A stretch of 16,634 nucleotides of DNA from Neocallimastix lanati (nom. inval.). Lineage: Eukaryota > Neocallimastigomycota > Neocallimastigomycetes > Neocallimastigales > Neocallimastigaceae. The position numbers and the translations under genes were made by a program. Of the stretch, positions 14,761 through 16,634 are shown one piece after another (position 1 is the stretch's first letter; each line of letters begins with the position of its first letter). A model generated the notes under the pieces. The model did not search any database. It saw only the letters and a program-made list of their open reading frames with translations, and was not told the origin of the DNA. The stretch is from positions 1 through 16,634 of the forward strand of contig JACVTC010000589.1 in assembly GCA_016946835.1 (NCBI GenBank), read 5' to 3'.

Positions 14761-14775
14761 GATTACGAGTCTCAG
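14761..14775 (+). promoter_or_regulatory. primer-binding-site-like motif, third copy
   Basis: GATTACGAGTCTCAG differs from the 13816 copy at one base (A to C) and from the copia site at two. The changed base falls in the anticodon position, so it would read as complement to a CGU anticodon (tRNA-Thr). It is either a mutated Lys site or a switch of primer. The stretch from 14776 to 15060 holds nothing else I can identify. Confidence 0.4.
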
Positions 14776-15063
14776 TCTCATCCGATTGAATAAAACGAAA
14801 AAGCTAAGTATATCATTATATATAAGAATAGAATATTATTCAAATAATACAATTTTTTAAACCATTAGGATAATAATCATTACTTATTTATTTATATATT
14901 TAATATTTCATTTATCTTATAATATTTATAATATATGACTAAATAAAAAAATAAATTATACACAAATATATCTCCCAGACATCAGTAATATAATAAATAA
15001 ATAAATAAAAATGTCTAATGTGATTCAATTAAAATTAAAAAAAAAAAAAACATAAAAATTTTT

Positions 15064-15370
15064 AAGCTATATTGTTAAACTGAAAATTAAAACAAAATTG
15101 ATAGTTACGAAATTCAATCAAAAATAAAATATTAAATATGTCAGCTATATAATTTAAGTGAAAATATGAAACTTCATAAGCTGAAAATAAATTTAAAACT
15201 GTCAGCTATTAAATAATATAAGCTGAAGATAAGTTTATTATTGTCAGCTATATAACAATACAAGCTGAAGATAATTCCATAAAAAATAAAACAGTTAGTT
15301 ATTTAACAATATAAGCTGAAAATAAATTTAAAACTGTCAGATATATAACAACGTATACTGAAAACAAAAT
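15064..15370. repeat. minisatellite of about 42 bp with a short inverted repeat per unit
   Basis: Units begin GTCAGCTATATAACAATA, continue AAGCTGAARATAA and end in TTTAAAACT. The clearest start at 15140, 15201, 15243, 15294 and 15336, with lengths 42 or 51 bp; a degraded unit is at 15064. Each unit holds TCAGCT and AGCTGA 12-15 nt apart (for example 15202-15207/15221-15226), so each can form a small hairpin. The array ends where the chromodomain reading frame begins, i.e. at the break point of the integrase. Confidence 0.8.
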
Positions 15371-15374
15371 CTAA

Positions 15375-15620
15375 TATAAATTAATAATTACATTAACAAC
15401 ATTTAAAGATAAGTTTGGAAGAAACCAAGAACCACCACCAATTGTCATTAACAACGAAGAAGAGTACGAAGTTGAACAAATATTGGACAAACGAACTCAC
15501 TATGGGAAAATCCAATACTTGATAAAATGGAAAGGGTATCCGCTTTCAGAAGCTTCTTGGGAACCTGAGGAAAATCTTATTTGCCTCAAACTCTTGAAAA
15601 AATTCAATAAAAATAATTAA
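15375..15620 (+). pseudogene. chromovirus integrase C-terminus with chromodomain (5'-truncated)
   Basis: The frame is open from 15375, after a TAA at 15372, to a TAA at 15618-15620 (81 codons), with no start codon. After a short linker ([14 protein letters not shown]) comes a full chromodomain: [11 protein letters not shown], then [16 protein letters not shown] and EPEENL, then a C-terminal helix [10 protein letters not shown]. The aromatic-cage positions (Tyr of EYEVE, Trp of IKWKGY, Trp of ASW) are all kept, so the fold could still bind methylated histone H3. In Ty3/gypsy chromoviruses this domain directs integration to heterochromatin. The catalytic integrase core is absent, replaced at the break by the minisatellite. 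It is the best preserved part of this element. Confidence 0.9.
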
Positions 15621-15980
15621 AATAACTTAAACTAGAAAATGAATCTCTAATAAACTTTAATTTTTATAGTATATTATATAATTATATGATTAAATTATAT
15701 TCTCAAATTATTAATATTAAACTCATTATTATTGTTAAAACCTAATTTATCCTTTATATTATTTTATAACTTATATTTAAAATCTAATATTGTAAACTTT
15801 ATTAATATCATGTAACAAAAACATTATTAAATATGTATTTTCATGTAATCACTTATTAATATCATGTATTATTATTATTATTATTTAATACTATTAAGCA
15901 CAAAAGAAATTCACACTTTAATATTTTATTTATTTATTGTAGTCTAGTTTAACTTTAAGATTCGTCTGGTATCCGAATCC
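15621..15980. other. 3' untranslated stretch of the chromovirus
   Basis: No open frame; A+T-rich sequence between the integrase stop codon and the polypurine tract. Includes an ATT microsatellite near 15868-15885. No other feature was found. Confidence 0.6.
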
Positions 15981-15993
15981 TGGAGGAGGACCA
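15981..15993 (+). promoter_or_regulatory. polypurine tract of the chromovirus
   Basis: TGGAGGAGGACCA stands directly before TGTTGTAAAATAAAA, a typical LTR start. A G-rich purine tract abutting TG downstream of a chromodomain integrase is the expected end of a Ty3/gypsy internal region. Confidence 0.75.
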
Positions 15994-16634
15994 TGTTGTA
16001 AAATAAAATACTTATTAAGTCTAGGTTTGTGGCTATTCTATACACTAACTTTACTACACAAATAACACTATATTCTAAACCTCTATTAATTAATTAATTA
16101 TTTTTTTTTTAATTTCTTTTATTTATTTACCTTATTTATTAATTAATTTTCAACAACCACTTAACTGGGTAACGCAGGGTCCTTTCCGGAATTCCCACTA
16201 GCAGTTAAGATTTTACAAACTATAATAAAATTGTTTTATAAGAAAATAACTATTCTAATAATAGTTACGAAACTAATAATGATTTTAAATTTACCTATTA
16301 CTATACGATTTTCCAACTATCGTTCAATAGTTGAAAAATTAACTCTTTTTATACTTTTTCAAAATAAAGTTTTAAATCAGAATAAATTTTAATAAATTAC
16401 ATAAAAATATAATTTATATTATCAATTACATTATATAATAAATTACATGAAATGTTATGAATTATTTTAATATAAATCCTATTTAAAACTACCTAATTTT
16501 TCTAAAATTTTCTATGAAGAAAATTTAGAGTTTAATTCATTAATTATATGATTAAATATATTCTATCCATATATTTAATTTAAATTTTGATAAGTTGTGA
16601 AAACCAATTTACTAAACCACAACTTGCTATTTTT
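15994..16634 (+). repeat. 3' LTR of the chromovirus, running off the window
   Basis: Starts TGTTGTAAAATAAAAT after the polypurine tract. Its end is not visible, so length is at least 641 bp unless it ends unnoticed inside. It contains several inverted repeats: 16160-16209, TAACTATT/AATAGTTA (16247-16254/16260-16267), CAACTAT/ATAGTTG (16314-16320/16327-16333), TCTAAA-ATTTTC with GAAAATTTAGA near 16501-16527, and AAGTTGTG/CACAACTT (16592-16599/16618-16625). The order of upstream stems followed by a TCT/AGA hairpin recalls copies A and B. No 5' partner is in the window. Confidence 0.6.
16160..16209. repeat. G+C-rich stem-loop in the chromovirus LTR
   Basis: CTTAACTG (16160-16167) pairs with CAGTTAAG (16202-16209). 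Inside, GGG blocks and TTCCC/CCC blocks (around 16168-16196) can pair further. This 50-nt stretch is the most G+C-rich part of the right end. It does not match tRNA, hammerhead or other ribozyme cores that I can recognise. Confidence 0.6.

Noticed and set aside
15064-15370. CRISPR array
   Set aside because: Units are variable, A+T-rich and adjacent without unique spacers, in a eukaryotic retroelement context; it is a minisatellite.
16160-16209. self-cleaving ribozyme in the chromovirus LTR
   Set aside because: Checked for hammerhead and twister core bases on both strands; none of the invariant positions are present.

Overview
The window is extremely A+T-rich eukaryotic DNA dominated by decaying LTR retrotransposons. 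No complete host gene is visible. Long AAT/AAC-encoded asparagine runs, a Ty1/copia element, a Ty3/gypsy chromodomain integrase remnant and very A+T-rich spacers would fit an anaerobic gut fungus (Neocallimastigomycota) or another A+T-rich early-diverging fungus. This is inference from composition and element types; no rRNA, tRNA or conserved host gene settles it.

Layout. 1-2100: A+T-rich spacer with a T24/A19 homopolymer junction, two decayed reading frames of unknown function (318-692 minus, 1179-1613 plus), a 47-bp tandem duplication and degenerate A+T repeats. 2105-2690 (minus): LTR-like copy A. 2955-8571: a full-length Ty1/copia element with two LTRs 98-99% identical, a primer binding site, Gag, protease, integrase, reverse transcriptase, RNase H and a polypurine tract, but about nine frame or stop lesions in its coding region. 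8572-9600: gene-free, with two strong inverted repeats. 9608-11012 (minus): decayed zinc-knuckle plus aspartic-protease part of a second LTR element that lacks RT and integrase. 11341-11990 (plus): LTR-like copy B, a diverged relative of copy A in opposite orientation. 12076-12881 (minus): a broken Ty3-type gag. 13101-13321: a relatively G+C-rich block whose ends and interior pair into a multibranch fold. 13551-14775: two probable LTR/PBS remnants around a decayed unknown gene and a 14-bp tandem repeat. 15064-15370: a minisatellite whose units carry a short inverted repeat. 15375-15620: chromodomain end of a truncated chromovirus integrase, followed by a polypurine tract and the start of its 3' LTR, which runs off the window.

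Main points. (1) The copia element's primer binding site matches the complement of the anticodon arm of tRNA-Lys(CUU), implying priming by an internally cleaved tRNA. The same motif recurs at 13816 and 14761, marking other probable LTR ends. (2) LTR-like copies A and B share a series of inverted repeats that keep their pairing although the stem sequences differ, which points to a selected nucleic-acid structure upstream of a TATA box. (3) The 13.1-13.3 kb block is a candidate structured RNA or retroelement leader. All remarks on family and function rest on motif recognition by eye; no database search was possible.
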